Positions 1-11,593 of a DNA stretch of 27,992 bases are shown here, one piece after another. The notes under the pieces were generated by a model. It saw only the letters and a list, made by a program, of their open reading frames with translations. It searched no databases and was not told the DNA's origin. The position numbers were made by a program, and so were the translations under genes. How positions within the stretch are numbered: the first letter of the stretch is position 1; each line of letters starts with the position of its first letter. Source of the DNA: Rhodocollybia butyracea (taxonomy: Eukaryota > Basidiomycota > Agaricomycetes > Agaricales > Omphalotaceae); assembly GCA_015501585.1 (NCBI GenBank), contig JADNRY010000751.1, forward strand, positions 1 through 27,992, in the 5' to 3' direction.

Positions 1-2465
1 ATCCTGGGAATCGCCCTTTCTCGATGAACAGCAACTCCTTTCATTACATACTTTACCTTGGGCAACCGCTCGTAGATCAATCTGAAGTTCAATGCTATCA
101 ATAGGCCACCGTTTTAAATCATTACCCCTCTCACACCATATTCGTCCTCAGTTTGCCTCACTACGCCGCACACGATCCCCTTCATTTGTGCCAGGGTTAG
201 TGATGGTACGGACTAGAGAATACATCCCGTTTTCCTGTCTTTTCGAAACCGAAGAGTCATCTAATATGTCGGGGTGGTTTGACAGTATACGACTAATAAG
301 TAGCGTCGATTACCATCGCCTCGGACTACTTATGCCTCGGAGAGATACGCGGATATCGTGGACAAGTCTCTTTTGACCCAGACACCAATAGGATCATTAG
401 AGTTACTCAACTTCATCTGGCGATGAACTACGGTCGAATGGCACTCTCATGGCTTGTCCAGTTTGCTATCGTGCATTCCATTCCTGACGAAGATCAGGTT
501 CACCACCAACTTTTCAGAGTCCCTCGAAATGACATTCCCTTCTCGAGTCTTTTCTCATGATATCAGGGAGCCGATTTATTTGAACATATACTCTAGGCTT
601 TTTGACTAATCATCCCCAAGGTGTCAGATAACCTTCAGTCACCTTGACTTGAGCAGGTATATCTCGCAGAACCCATGCTTCAAGATTTTGGTGCTGAAAC
701 TGCTATGAGCACGCATAGCGGGCCTTTATCCGTGAAATGGCTTCCCTCGAGGCTGTTTTCACCCAAAGAACAGGGTTGGGTCTGGATGGTGTGTCGAAGG
801 GTGGATCAATGCATGGGCTCCGCAACTTTGACACTGCTGACGAAAAACTTCACTTCATACCTTCACCACATCAGCTATCTCCGTTCCGGAATTTTCGCCG
901 TTTTTGTGCTACCTTTCAATAAGATTGAATCCACTTGTTATGTGTTATGCTTTATTGATAAACCATTTGGCTCACCAGTATCTAGCAACTATACGCTCCA
1001 TGATGATCTTCCTGAAGAATTTTGCTATGATATTCTGTTTTTTGAACGCACTTTCCTGTGCTTCGCTGGAACTATCCAGTCGCCCAACTTATTCCCTTCA
1101 GTCTTCAATTGCGCTGAACGCGTTGGACACAGAGGGTAACTAGACTCCAAGATGGTCATTCTATCGCTAATCAAAGTTTTTCTCTAGCCCAAGGTATGGT
1201 CGCGCTTGGTTCATCAATAATTTGAGTTTTGGTTAACAAAAGTTGCGTAGGGTACTCAGTAATTCAACAGTCCCAAGATATCCTAGATTGGCCTCATGTA
1301 AAACTGGCCTAGAGAGTTTTTTTAAACAACCTGCTGCAGCTTATCTGAGAAGAAATCCGTTGATACATTGTTTCTCGCGACGATAATTGACCACTAATTG
1401 ACCACATGGGACCGTACTAGTGGTTCGCCTCGCATGGTTTACGCCTTCACAAGGGCCTGCCAACTTGCCATTAAAAATTTGCCTTAAAGGCACACTAGCA
1501 AATGCGCAGCGTAAAGGAGTGCAAGCACCTTGATGGGTACTCGCCCGCGGCATGCGGGTGACACGAAAAGCTATAAGCGGAGACAAGGTATTGGCGTTTG
1601 GGTTCCACCATCTCCCTGCTAGAGAAAATCACTTTCAATTTTAGTTAGTATTCCCTACGTCCAATCTTTTCGCGAGAGCATCTGATCATCTCCTCGTCAG
1701 AGTGACAGGGGTTTGCTTTGACTCGAGCCAATCAGTTGGTTGCAGCCGCCAGGCATCTTGCACTGACGGGTTATCACTGCCCCGGGGCTGTATATGGACT
1801 GTCCTCGATTTTGTTCAATGCCGCTATGCGTCTCAGTTTACCCGCTCTCAGCCACACACCGATTGAGCTCACCAACAACCAAGGCAATCCCGCAATGTTC
1901 CCTAATCATAAGTCGCTACTACCGTTTATTCGGTATTCATATTTTCCAGAACGACCTTTTACCTCACCTCCATCCTTTCGTATCTTCTGGCTATTAGTGT
2001 GTTCACATATTTGGGCACCTGAATCTTGAAGCGAATAATACAGTAGCTCCAGTAGAAGGATTTTGACTAGAGATGTTATCATCCAGTTGATGCGTCTTGC
2101 TGTACGTAAGATGCCTCAAGGCGGAGTGCAAACTTAGGCAATGCCGATGAATTTGCCTAGCTCGAGATCTGGATACATCATTATAGGTTCTGTATACATA
2201 CAATAACACCCCGAGAGTTGCGTTCAGATAAGTACAGCTTTGGCTTTTCCTGCTCACAATAAAAGAAAATGTACTAGTAATAAATCTGTTCGTATATTAC
2301 GCATAAGATAGTCTTTCTGCTCTTGAGCATGCTTACCATTATCTCTTACTGTTACCGTTTAACATAAAGGCCATAGCAGCAATAAAGTAACTATCAACCC
2401 TGATAGCAACCCCGACTTTCACTCTTCCTGGGGCTTTCCATTTGCATTACCTGCTAGTGGCGTAT
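1..2465. other. No supportable gene; possible eroded F-box-like remnant in the first 1.1 kb
   Basis: No open frame here has recognisable motifs, and the longest (675-1139 plus, 154 codons) is not clearly coding. On the plus strand around 400-1140, short leucine-rich pieces in shifting frames (for example a 'CIPFLTKIRFTT' stretch near 480) vaguely resemble the LRR-like part of the F-box gene at 9888. A broken F-box relic is therefore possible, but I cannot join a gene. From about 1150 to 2465 I see nothing coding, no RNA gene and no clear repeat. Confidence 0.3.
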
Positions 2466-4665
2466 TCAGATCAGATCAGACGGGAAAGTATGTACTTCTG
2501 AACTTGGTTGAGTTGGAGTTCGTGCCCGAGCTTGAGCTCGACCCGCGTTTTCAGGTGTCGTTCCTGTGACGACCGAGGAAGTAGTCATCAGTGTCACGGC
2601 AACGAAGGGGGGAGGACGACAGAGGAGAAGTCGCACGAAAGATGAAGGGGTAGAAGTAGCCGCAGAAGTGGTGGTGAGCGCAGAAACTTGATCCAGAAGA
2701 GGAGACTGTACCTGTCCCTGCCGCACTGGATAATTGGCAAAACCAATCGCGGGGGTGCATTGCTTGTTCCACTGCTCGATGGGGTCCCGCGAAAGACAGT
2801 GTAGACATTTTTCTTGGTAAAGATTAACGATTATATTGCCTGCTCATTGTGTCGGATACTTACTAAGAACACGTACCAACAACCAGCTTGGGTTCCTGTG
2901 CCTACAGGGATGTCACTTCCAAAGTCAAGTCAAAGATTCCGCCTAGGCAGCTCGTGGGCCGGTTTGTACCGGGCCAACGTTCATGTCGGTAGGGTCTATG
3001 GGCCATGTTGTGCCATTGAAAGTCAACGTGGCATTTATGGTCGTAGAACATGCTGCATAGGAAGAGAAAAGATTTAACCACAATAAGCCTTGAGATAAAG
3101 GACACCCACGGAAACTGAAGAAGCCTTCTTGTCCTAGAACAGGTCCTGAGCCTGGAATATTTGCGTAGAATTCCTGCACAGCATCACTGGGGCCACCGAT
3201 TAGGGTTGTTCCTGTGTCTATAGCAGCTAGCTGATTGGAGGGTTGAGTGTGATTGTTTGTGACTGAGCGGTCAGTGCTAAAGGAAAAATAACGTAAGAAC
3301 AGAAGGGTTACAGAGTACCCTTACAATCCAGATTTAATAACCAGAAACTCGGTGTTCTCTGCGTATTTGTGAACTTGATATCTCCAGAAAACAAAGTTGT
3401 ATTCACTCCGCCGAGGGTGAAAATTCCGCCTGGCACATCTGCGTTACTGTTTACCTGAGCTGTGACCACGATTCGTAACCATTGTTGGCACAAATGAAAG
3501 ATAAAAAAGACTCACTTGAGCTCTGGTTACCGGCCCTCGCCAGCCAGACCCCATCTCCGGCGTACTCAGACTTTGTGCATTCACTAATGCTTGCCAGAAA
3601 GGTGTGCTCTCGGTGCTTGCAATAGATTGAAAGGCGAGACCCTGATCCCAGATACAGGATTCTGTACAAGCCCGGTGGATGTTGAGGTTGCGAGAACTAG
3701 TAGACAAAGCAAAAAATTAGAATATCAAGGATGTGCGATTGAGGAAGGACGGATACACACGAAAAGTCTGGCTTGTTACTGAGAAACTCCCCATATGGAC
3801 TGTATCCTGAGCAATTGTCCAGCCACTGTGCCCGACCCATACTGGATAGTGGTTCCACCGTTCCGACCTGTACCAAGGGATTAAATATGAGGGGAAATTA
3901 GATGTTTTGTTTACCTGCTGCTGAGGAGGTCGAGGTTTGGAATGTAGATGAGGACGCTGAGTTAAACGTGGGGACCCTTCCACAGGCCCTAGTACAAGTA
4001 GAACTGACTACCCATAGATCGGAGGAACCAGTATCGAGGATGACATTCATAGGTTGGGGTCTGCAGAAGGTTAATAAAAGAGTTCACGTAATAGGGGCTA
4101 CGGAAGAAAGCAAGCAACCGGCGGTACTTATAGAACGGTGATCGTTGATCACCAGCTGGTCACCAAAAGCTCTTCGCAGATGGAATAACGTGGGAAAACT
4201 TTTGGAGCTTGAGACTGTGAGACATCTCAAGCTGCTGCGGAAGTGTCACATCGGACTCACAGCGAGCGAGCAGCGAGCAGAACGAAAGAGAGAAGATAAA
4301 TGGTCCAAAATTGAGAGGTACTCACGGAGTTCGATCATGATCGTTCCAAAGTAACTGGCATCGTCACCCTGAATAAAAAATTGAACGCTAGATTTCGCTA
4401 TGCGCCTGCAAGGCTCACCTGGTTCGTTATGTTGAAGTCCGCTGAGCTTGCACGTTTGTCGAACTTTGCACTTCCCCTCTTCCTAGTGCTGCTGACTGGA
4501 AATCCAAACTTTGCCCTCGTCCGATCCGCAGCTGCAGCATAGTAGTGGTATCCGTGGCGTAGAGTTTTCCCTGCGAGTAACAGGTAGATGAAGTGGTTCT
4601 GCAGATATACCAGCAGAGATTATGGAGAGTATAATAAGAAGGGAGAGCCTCGAAATCGGTGTCAT
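2466..4665 (-). pseudogene. Secreted aspartic protease (peptidase A1, polyporopepsin-like), nine exons, frame broken many times
   Basis: This is a pepsin-fold endopeptidase, secreted in the family. I start it at 4665 because MTPISRL opens a hydrophobic signal peptide; an in-frame ATG lies at 4704. A propeptide follows. The first catalytic motif DTGSSDLWV is near 4030, the flap-like IQYGSGTVAG near 3830, GLAFQSIAS near 3625, PGGIFTLGG near 3425, and the second catalytic motif AIDTGTTLIGG near 3210. A Ser/Thr-rich tail ends at 2466. Inferred introns: 4369-4418, 4061-4325, 3868-3914, 3697-3760, 3460-3515, 3277-3324, 3053-3109 and 2813-2863. About 520 codons result, longer than typical A1 proteases because of the tail. 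The frame breaks by one base at least eight times (near 4550, 4328, 3825, 3645, 3553, 3225, 2968 and 2745), although the motifs on both sides are intact. It is either a recent pseudogene or a gene in poorly corrected sequence. The family call is firm; the exact exon edges are less so. Confidence 0.85.
4061..4325 (-). other. Unusually long intron (265 bases) in the aspartic protease
   Basis: All other introns I infer in this gene are 47-64 bases, but the one between the GDDASYFG exon and the DTGSSDLWV exon is 265 bases, with GTGAGT and TTCTGCAG ends. It holds a purine/pyrimidine repeat built on GCGAGCAGCGAGCAG (4262-4278) and a palindromic stretch around 4138-4163. A missed small exon or a small insertion would explain it, but I found no frame that adds recognisable protease sequence. 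Confidence 0.5.
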
Positions 4666-5436
4666 TGTGTGTCGTGGAAGAGCAAAGGAAAGTGCAGACT
4701 GCAACCTTGCGGATTTGCTAATTTAAAGCATGCATTCTCACAGGAACCAGCAAAAGATGATGTCAGTGATGCATAGCGAAGTCTATGAGTAATATGTCGC
4801 CCGTCCAACTCAGGCTCTGCTCATCTCCTTCTGATACTTTCTTCGGGTCAAGCTAGTATCAGTGACCAGTAACCGAGATGTTCCACCCTTATCTAAACTC
4901 AAGCCTAACTCCCTTGGGGGCTCACTTGGACGTCACAGTGCTACTACGCGCCGATAACACCTGATCGTGCATTCAGTACTTGCACTGAAATAGATGGCCA
5001 AATAGCATCAGAGCATCAGAAAATTATAAATAGACTGGGAGGGGGAGGGGCTGAAGGCTGGAAGGCTGGACATACAGTGCTGCGCTGCTGGCATACTTGA
5101 ATGCCGAAAAGCGGCTCAGTCCACCATGATAACGATCAGATTGTCGGCCTTGATATTGATATTTCGCTGGATCATTCGGCAACCGCGTCTAGGATACAAG
5201 TCTATCAGTTACAGTATCAGTTACAGTTACGATGAACTATAGTTATTTGCTTGGCCAGGGCTCTTGTCATCGGCATAAATTTGAAATCATTGAGGCATCA
5301 AATTTTCAGTGAGTCCTTCAAGAATATATACAATATGTCTCTCCAATGAATACATTACACTCTAGTCACTGTATGTATGTACAAACCTCAGGTTCCAAAG
5401 AACTACTAAATCAATACCAATTAATGACATACAGCG
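4666..5436. other. Intergenic region between protease and oxidase
   Basis: This stretch lies upstream of the minus-strand protease and downstream of the minus-strand oxidase. It contains a G-rich run (5038-5049), a short imperfect tandem repeat of TATCAGTTACAG around 5200-5230, and an AT-rich TATA-like stretch near 5024-5034 that reads TATTTATA on the minus strand. I see no coding frame. Assigning a promoter element to the protease would be guesswork. Confidence 0.4.
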
Positions 5437-7011
5437 TTATTTAGTTCCATCTTTCCAGGGGCTTTCCTCTTCAATTTCGCGAACCAAGGATAAGACCTAA
5501 ATCGACGTGATGATAGTTAATACTGTAAGAGCACTATGGGGTAGAAAGAGGTACCGTTTTAGCGCATCCGAAAGACAATGAAAAACCTGAACCTCCTTGT
5601 CCGTAAGTATGAACAATGCGACTCTCAGATCCGTCCTTCTTGATCCTGGTTTCACGTTCCACGCGGACGTTAGAGCCACGGAAAGGACGCAAACCTTGGA
5701 GAAGGGCGGTCTCATCGTCGTACTCTGCATACTCAAGCCCGGAGACAAAAGCATTGCATCTCTCGCGCATACGCTTAATAACTGGTGTGTCAACGGTCAA
5801 ATCAAGTTTCCACTCGTGTGGTTCGGCAAATCCTATAGTGCCTCAGTCAAGGCATAAACAAGGCTTAAAGTACTTACCACCCAAAATTAAGATGTTGTCG
5901 TTGCGCGGAACAATGAATACCATGTCTTCATCAGTTGCGTATGTCTCGTCATGTGTTTACGGCAAGAGCTTCGGTGAGCTTGGGAATTTTGTTCCATCGT
6001 TTTTTGACTCGAATAATAGCTCCTCGAAGAGGATAAACAGTCTCGTCACCAACTAGTTCTAAGGCAGAGAGACCCGTGGCATTGATTATTGCATAGGCAT
6101 TGAATCTGGAGAGAAGACTGTCCTCCTGAGTGAGCAAATCGCCATTGATACGTTCGGTAACAAAGGTGGCGCCCTTGCAGCTATTAACAAAGTGCAGCCA
6201 CATCATGTAAACATCAGGTATCTATTGCCGGAGACAGCACCTGGTAGGCATCTTTCATCCGGCCTTCTTGTCGACGGAATGGTGGTTGATGAGGTCGGCG
6301 TCGCGTTTAAGTCCTTTAATCTACAAAATGGACATCAAAATCCTGTTAGCGCTTGAGGTGGATCAACACACGGTATGAGACAAGCTGCAGATTTCTTCCC
6401 ATTTTTCGAGCTGATCTGGCCGGGCTTCGAGGGGAGTGTCAAAGAAGAAATTGGCTACTCTCATTCGTACTCCATGGTCGATCCCTCGGTTTCTAATTTT
6501 GTTATGATTTCTTCGAAGACCTTGTAAGATGTCATGGCCCATCCTTTAGAGTGGCGTAACGATATCGCCTAACGACAGGTCAGTAAATATACGAGCTAGT
6601 GCGAAAAATCGACTTACATCTGTGTGCTTGCCACAAACTGCGGGAGGGTATTTCCCATCTGAGGATTTAACAGTTGTGGGACGAGGCTCAGTCAACATAC
6701 GAAAGAAAAACTGACAAAGCACCAGCAATTTGGGACGTGATACGGTTCTTGCGGTCTGCCCAACGTTCAGATACGATTGTCACGTCGTAACCTTGATCCA
6801 GTAAAGCCCAAGCGGACTAAATATAAAGTCAACGGGATGATAATCTGGGCGTATTTGCCCAACGCCCACCGTCATGCCGCTAACACCACTCCAATAATGA
6901 GGATGCGTTTTGTTTTTTTTGGGGAGCAGGGCTGGGAGTGCCAACGTTAAGGCGAAGTTCATTATCTGCGAGGCCCAAATAGAAGTTGGGGGTGAAAGCT
7001 TTGGTGAACAT
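5437..7011 (-). pseudogene. D-amino-acid oxidase (FAD-dependent, DAO family), seven exons, frame broken many times
   Basis: DAO enzymes are FAD flavoproteins that oxidise D-amino acids to 2-oxo acids, ammonia and H2O2, usually in peroxisomes. Seen in order: ATG at 7011, an N-terminal extension of about 40 residues, the FAD-binding IIG-AGVSGMT near 6890, DQGYDVTIVSERW, WEYPPAVCGKHTD, GATFVTERINGDLL near 6165, NATGLSALEL near 6080, VPRNDNILILGG near 5895, and RPFRGSNVRVE then HTYGQGGSGFSLSFGCA near 5600. A last short exon ends DGTK, without a PTS1 tripeptide. Inferred introns: 6817-6869, 6659-6715, 6569-6617, 6321-6371, 5833-5877 and 5497-5554. About 420 codons result, against a usual 340-370. 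One-base breaks occur near 6920, 6890, 6652, 6482, 6265, 6212, 6000 and twice in 5945-5985, several of them in homopolymers (T8, T6). I see few or no plain substitution stops. It is a pseudogene unless these are assembly errors. Confidence 0.85.
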
Positions 7012-9887
7012 ATCGTCGAGTAGTGGAAGGTTGTTCGACTGCTAAGCGGTAGTCTGTGATTGTCAAGTATCAAAATTGAAAGGCTTTATATCACTCGATC
7101 TTTTACTTAAGGAACAGAAAAACAATTGGATGTCCTCTTTTGGATGTTCACTAATACTCTAACCGCCTGTCTCGCGATGGAAGGCCAACTTGAATGTCAA
7201 CCGGAGGAACGAAGGATCAGGAATGTGCCAAGAATGCAAAGACAAAAATTTCACCCTTAGTCTCCGATGGATGAGCTCCGAGCTGAAAAGAGGGGGAGCG
7301 GTAGAAACGTTAGTATAGATTCCGAGCAGCAAAAGCGGATGCGTCACATAGGAACCTATGGATCTAAGTACCAACGGAATGAAACAGGCAGATATCGATT
7401 TCGAATTGGTGTAGGTAACATTTTCTACACACATCAATTTATTGATCGTCAGTGTTCTGTCTGCTTGGAGGAGTGACTAACATTTTGCTCTTGTACTAAA
7501 CCATTAATGAAGAATGAGGCTGAGTCGCTGGTTCGCTGTTGGATGACAGATGATATAATTTTCTGAGGACCGAGACTTTCGATTGCATAGTCTCCCGCCA
7601 AGTCTCCCGCCGCGCACTGGTTACCGAGGTAGATCACAGCTCAGCCGAGACTAGGCCATAGCCAGGCTCAGACCAGAACCAACAATGTATGGTGAGGCAC
7701 GGGCCCAATTTTTCCTAGTTCATTCGTGTATACCTATGAGGATAGACATTGCACGGTACTGACCAAAAGGAACGCCGACTTCTAGACTTTCCTCCTAATG
7801 CTTCTGACCTCCGGTAACACTTCCAGCACAGAGCCTTTGAAAGATGATTTCTCTGCCTGCATTCAAAAGATTTGAAAAAATATCGCTTTCCGTTTCTTAC
7901 CTCCAGGCCATCGTATGGCCATCGTACTCAGCCCACGAGACCAACTACGCTCGGGTTGCGTATTCAATGTTAGCCGTGAATTGTGAATGATTTAAGGTCA
8001 GTTATCAACTTCAAGTTATTCACACCCAGGGTTTTTTTAACATAGTTAATAACCTTAATTAACATCGAGGTAAAGTGCTTAGATTTTTAACACGTCATGA
8101 ACAAAATTCAAATCCGATATGCGAATAATCCTCAGCTCAAATACGGTAAACCCCACAAAGATCAGAGATGTACCTGAAGGCTCACATGTCCTTAGGCAAG
8201 ACCGCCTCCAGGAACAGGCCCGGGGGTTGTGATATCTTTATCTTCTCACAGTTCAAAAACACCAAGTCGAGGACCATCATCTTGACGCTTCTCTGCAGCG
8301 TCAGCGGCATCCAGTAAGTCCATTAACACAACTTGATCATTAAGTATTGCTGTTCTGGCTCGTCTTCTCGCCGCCACAGGTCTTTTTACCTTTGTCATCA
8401 GCTACAGATGTATCGAGCAAGCTTTGCCTCTAATTCCTTGTCTAACTCGGTATTGACATGGACAGCTAACATGAACGTGAGCACCGCCGAGACTCTGATG
8501 AGTATAGAGTCTAGACCAAACAGCCACTCACCAATAAGTTATGCTTAGAAGTGACACAATAAAACATGCTCGAACTTCGCTCGTGCCTTACAGTCGCAAC
8601 AAACCGCTACTCTTGCAAAATTTAGATGAGAGTCAAATTTGCGTCAGAAACCGGAACCAGAGTGTGCATTCAGCACGTTTCCCGAAACAGTCTTACTCCT
8701 GTTCCAATCCGGCACATCGAGAAGCCAGGGATCGCCTACAGCAGATTGTCAGCAGGAGACGAAACGTTTTCACCACTTGAAGATCTACCGGAACTACTGG
8801 GTGAAGACGAATTGAAGACGAATAGCTCATTGCCTATCTCGCTTCTTTGCTTTCTCTCGCCATATCTTTCCCATCCTGACCCATCCCATCCCATCCCATC
8901 TCATTTCTTTCCTGTTTCTCTTTCTTTTCTCTCACTTTTTTCTCGTGTCTCTCTCAATTCCATCTTCTTACTTCTCTTCGCCCTGTTCCTCTCAGTGGAA
9001 CCCATCATCGCTGGCAGTTCACAAGTACAGTACTAGAGAGTACTTGTTTGTTTAGTATCCCTTGATTCCAGGAGACGTCTCCTACGATTGTAATGTTCAT
9101 AGCACTTGACTGAGCTGAGCCGTAGCAGCTCAGCCTCACGGCTCTAGGTTCCCAATAAGTATCCGTAATGAGCGATAATACATGTTTGTTTAGGAGCCTG
9201 ACGTGTCGAGCGAAGTGCTGGAAGACTTGGCTTGATCTGTGTTCAACAGAGCCAAACGCGCGAGTCAATGTTGCGAGAGATGCGGAAAACCGCGAAAAAA
9301 CGACACTGATGGAAACCACAGAATCCGATATGATGGCAGTAGGCAGTACGAACGCCAGGATAATACCCCGAGGATGGAATCACCCGGTTGAAAAAGGTCA
9401 TCCCAGTGGCAAGGCCCAGGAGCGAATCCAGCTTCAAAGGACAGTAGACTCTGCAGATCTACATGCAGGATCTCTACCGGTATAGCTCAAAGCCACTATG
9501 TTATACAGACTCAAGCAGCTCAGAGAATAGAACCGGTTGATAGGCAATAGTGTCAGTTGGAAGAGGACATTGGACAAAGAGCCTCGGATCTCCGACCTTT
9601 GATATCTCGATCGATACTTGGTAATCGATGCCTCACGTTGCTCGATTCATTCTTGGGGTCATAAGTAATAGTCCGAGAGCAAGCTACTGTTAAGCTGAAA
9701 GAAAGGGAAGGAAGAACCGGCGCGGTTTGAACAACCGGGAGGCCGGGCCCGCAAAGAAGGCCGAAAGATCAAAGTAGATAGAAGTTGAGGCACTTCAAAC
9801 TTCGCGCTCTGTACAATATGACACCTGCCGGCCACTGAGCCGCTGTATCCTTATCGTAATATTCTTTCTTCTTTCTAATCTGCTACC
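7012..9887. other. No supportable gene; scattered exon-like pieces
   Basis: Many short open frames exist on both strands, but none has a motif I recognise. The minus strand between 8200 and 8560 looks exon-like. One piece reads DAADAAEKRQDDGPRLGVFE near 8300, and another reads NTELDKELEAKLARY near 8430 beside a plausible 37-base GT..AG intron. The minus-strand piece INGLVQEQN near 7500 may also be coding. These could belong to one or two small intron-rich minus-strand genes, or to relics. A pyrimidine-rich stretch occupies about 8830-8990. The last 250 bases before 9888 would hold the F-box promoter, but I see no definite element. Confidence 0.3.
8870..8905. repeat. (CCCAT)n microsatellite
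   Basis: The sequence repeats CCCAT/CCATC about five times inside a long C/T-rich tract. It lies within a spurious 136-codon plus-strand frame (8626-9036) and accounts for that frame's proline/serine-rich middle. Confidence 0.8.
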
Positions 9888-11311
9888 ATGATGTTGCCCG
9901 AAGAAATTCTCTACGTCGTGGTGTTATACCTCGTCTCCAACCCAAGATTTATTGAGCGCAAGTCCCTTGATCCTCACTGGAGATACGACCGGTCTAGGAG
10001 CAAACTTGTCTCCTTATCTCTAGCCAACAGTCAACTGCGAAGAATCTGCATGCCTATTCTTTTTGCGTATATCGAGGTTCGAGGTCTCTACGGAGATCTA
10101 GAGAAGCTCACTAGTCACTGTGTTGCAAATCAAGCTTTTGCTTCTTGCATAAAGTAAGATCCTGGCTCCTGGGACTCGGATAAAGTAATCTAATATGGAA
10201 TACAGGACAATCGATTATTACTGTTACAACCCAGATAAAATCGACACACTGCGCCATCTTTTTGCCCGCTTGAACAATCTCTCACATTTCATTTTGAATC
10301 AGGTAGTTCTCGATAAATCCTTGCTGGATACCGTACGCCGACATTCCGCTCCCACTGTTATCCTCGCTTCCCATTCCTTGACATCGAAAGCGCTCAGCGT
10401 GGTCAACACACAGAGCCTACCCGATGCCATCCTTGACTACGCTAGGATATACGATGAAGAAGGCGAAGCACTACTCGTGAAGCACCTGGAATTCGGCATA
10501 AAGGTTAAGTGTTTGACTATTCTTCCTAAACTTTTGTACAAGTCCTTCGGACTTTGCCAGTTTCGAGGTCTCTGCGAGTTGGAGCTATGGTTAGCCTCAT
10601 CTCCTGTCGATATATCGTGGCTTCCCGAGTTTATCGACGGGCATCCGCTGCTGCATAAAATTCGGTTCTCAAATTCCCACGTGTGGAATATGAACAAGAC
10701 TATCCCTTTCATCTTGCCATTTATTGAGGCGATCGAAACGGAGGGGATTGTTAACACTTTGGAATTAAAAGCCTTTTCTGTGACACGAAATAAACAGACT
10801 GCACCCTCCATGACAGATCTCAGCGGATGGCATGTCACCGGGCTATGGTTATGCATTACCGAGTGGTCCTCAGGCCGAATCTTGCAGCTGGCAAACTCAG
10901 TGTTTCCTCACATTTCAACTTTGACCATCGGGAATCCTCTACCAGCGATCTCAAGCAGTCGCATTGTAGGTCCTACTATGATCTTTCGTCGCCATTTAAG
11001 ATGCTCATGGGTTATAGAACACTGAAGAGCTAGCCACTTTGCTCCGCCTCTTTTCCTCGCTCCAGTATGTCAACTTTCAGTATCTGTTCACCCCATCCTC
11101 CCCTGTACATGCGTATGGCCCTGCTCCCAAGCATGACGCTCTCATTGAATACACGTCCAGCATTGTACAGCATATACCTACCATAGAAACATTTCTCATG
11201 CAGGAGATCCGTCTTCAGGCATGGATTGATGTTGAAGATGATGGTAAAGTCGGAAGACTTTGTTCGCTGGGAGAATCGGAAAAGAATCATTTATTCTCCT
11301 TGTACGTTTGA
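9888..11311 (+). CDS. F-box domain protein with LRR-like C-terminal part (two frame breaks near the 3' end)
   Basis: F-box proteins link substrates to SCF ubiquitin ligases through Skp1. The N terminus, LPEEILYVVVLYLVSNPR then SKLVSLSLANSQLRRICMPI, has the typical F-box pattern, within about the first 60 residues. A 52-base intron (10154-10205, GTAAGA..ACAG) keeps the frame. The rest is a leucine-rich stretch without catalytic motifs, typical of expanded mushroom F-box families. The reading frame is open to about 10945, then must shift to continue with CRSYYDLSSPFKMLMGYRT, and shifts again near 11020 to continue EELATLLRLFSSLQYVNF to the stop at 11311. The two breaks suggest single-base indels. 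Total length would be about 455 codons. Without the shifts the protein ends at 11025. The substrate cannot be told. Confidence 0.7.
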
Positions 11312-11593
11312 CTACTAAATATTAGAAATGGTTTAGAATATTCTCAAAGCTGATTTCAAGACTGCGAATATACAGTGAGTGGATAAGACTAGGCATAAGT
11401 ACAAATGGGTGATGATGAATGAAAGGAAAAAGCTGCTTATAAGATGAGAGTAAGATACGAGATAAAGAAAACTAGAAAAAATGCTAATAGTTCCAATGTA
11501 AGTACACAGGTAAATGCGTCCAAAACCAAAAGAAAACCAGAAAAGGATAAAGCTCATCGCGACGCCTCCGCCACAAAGTAACAGATGCGCAAA
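11312..11593. other. Short intergenic region between convergent genes
   Basis: The F-box gene (plus) and the CLIP-170-like gene (minus) end towards each other here. The stretch is A-rich on the plus strand and carries no coding frame with motifs. Both 3' UTRs must lie within it, but no unambiguous poly(A) signal stands out. Confidence 0.5.

Noticed and set aside
1341..1586. 81-codon minus-strand frame
   Set aside because: It shows no motif, intron context or composition bias.
8626..9036. 136-codon plus-strand open frame with a hydrophobic tail
   Set aside because: Its middle is translated from a (CCCAT)n microsatellite and C/T-rich tract; no domain is visible.
9005..9485. Overlapping 104- and 105-codon frames on opposite strands
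   Set aside because: There are no motifs, intron signals or conserved-looking composition to prefer either.
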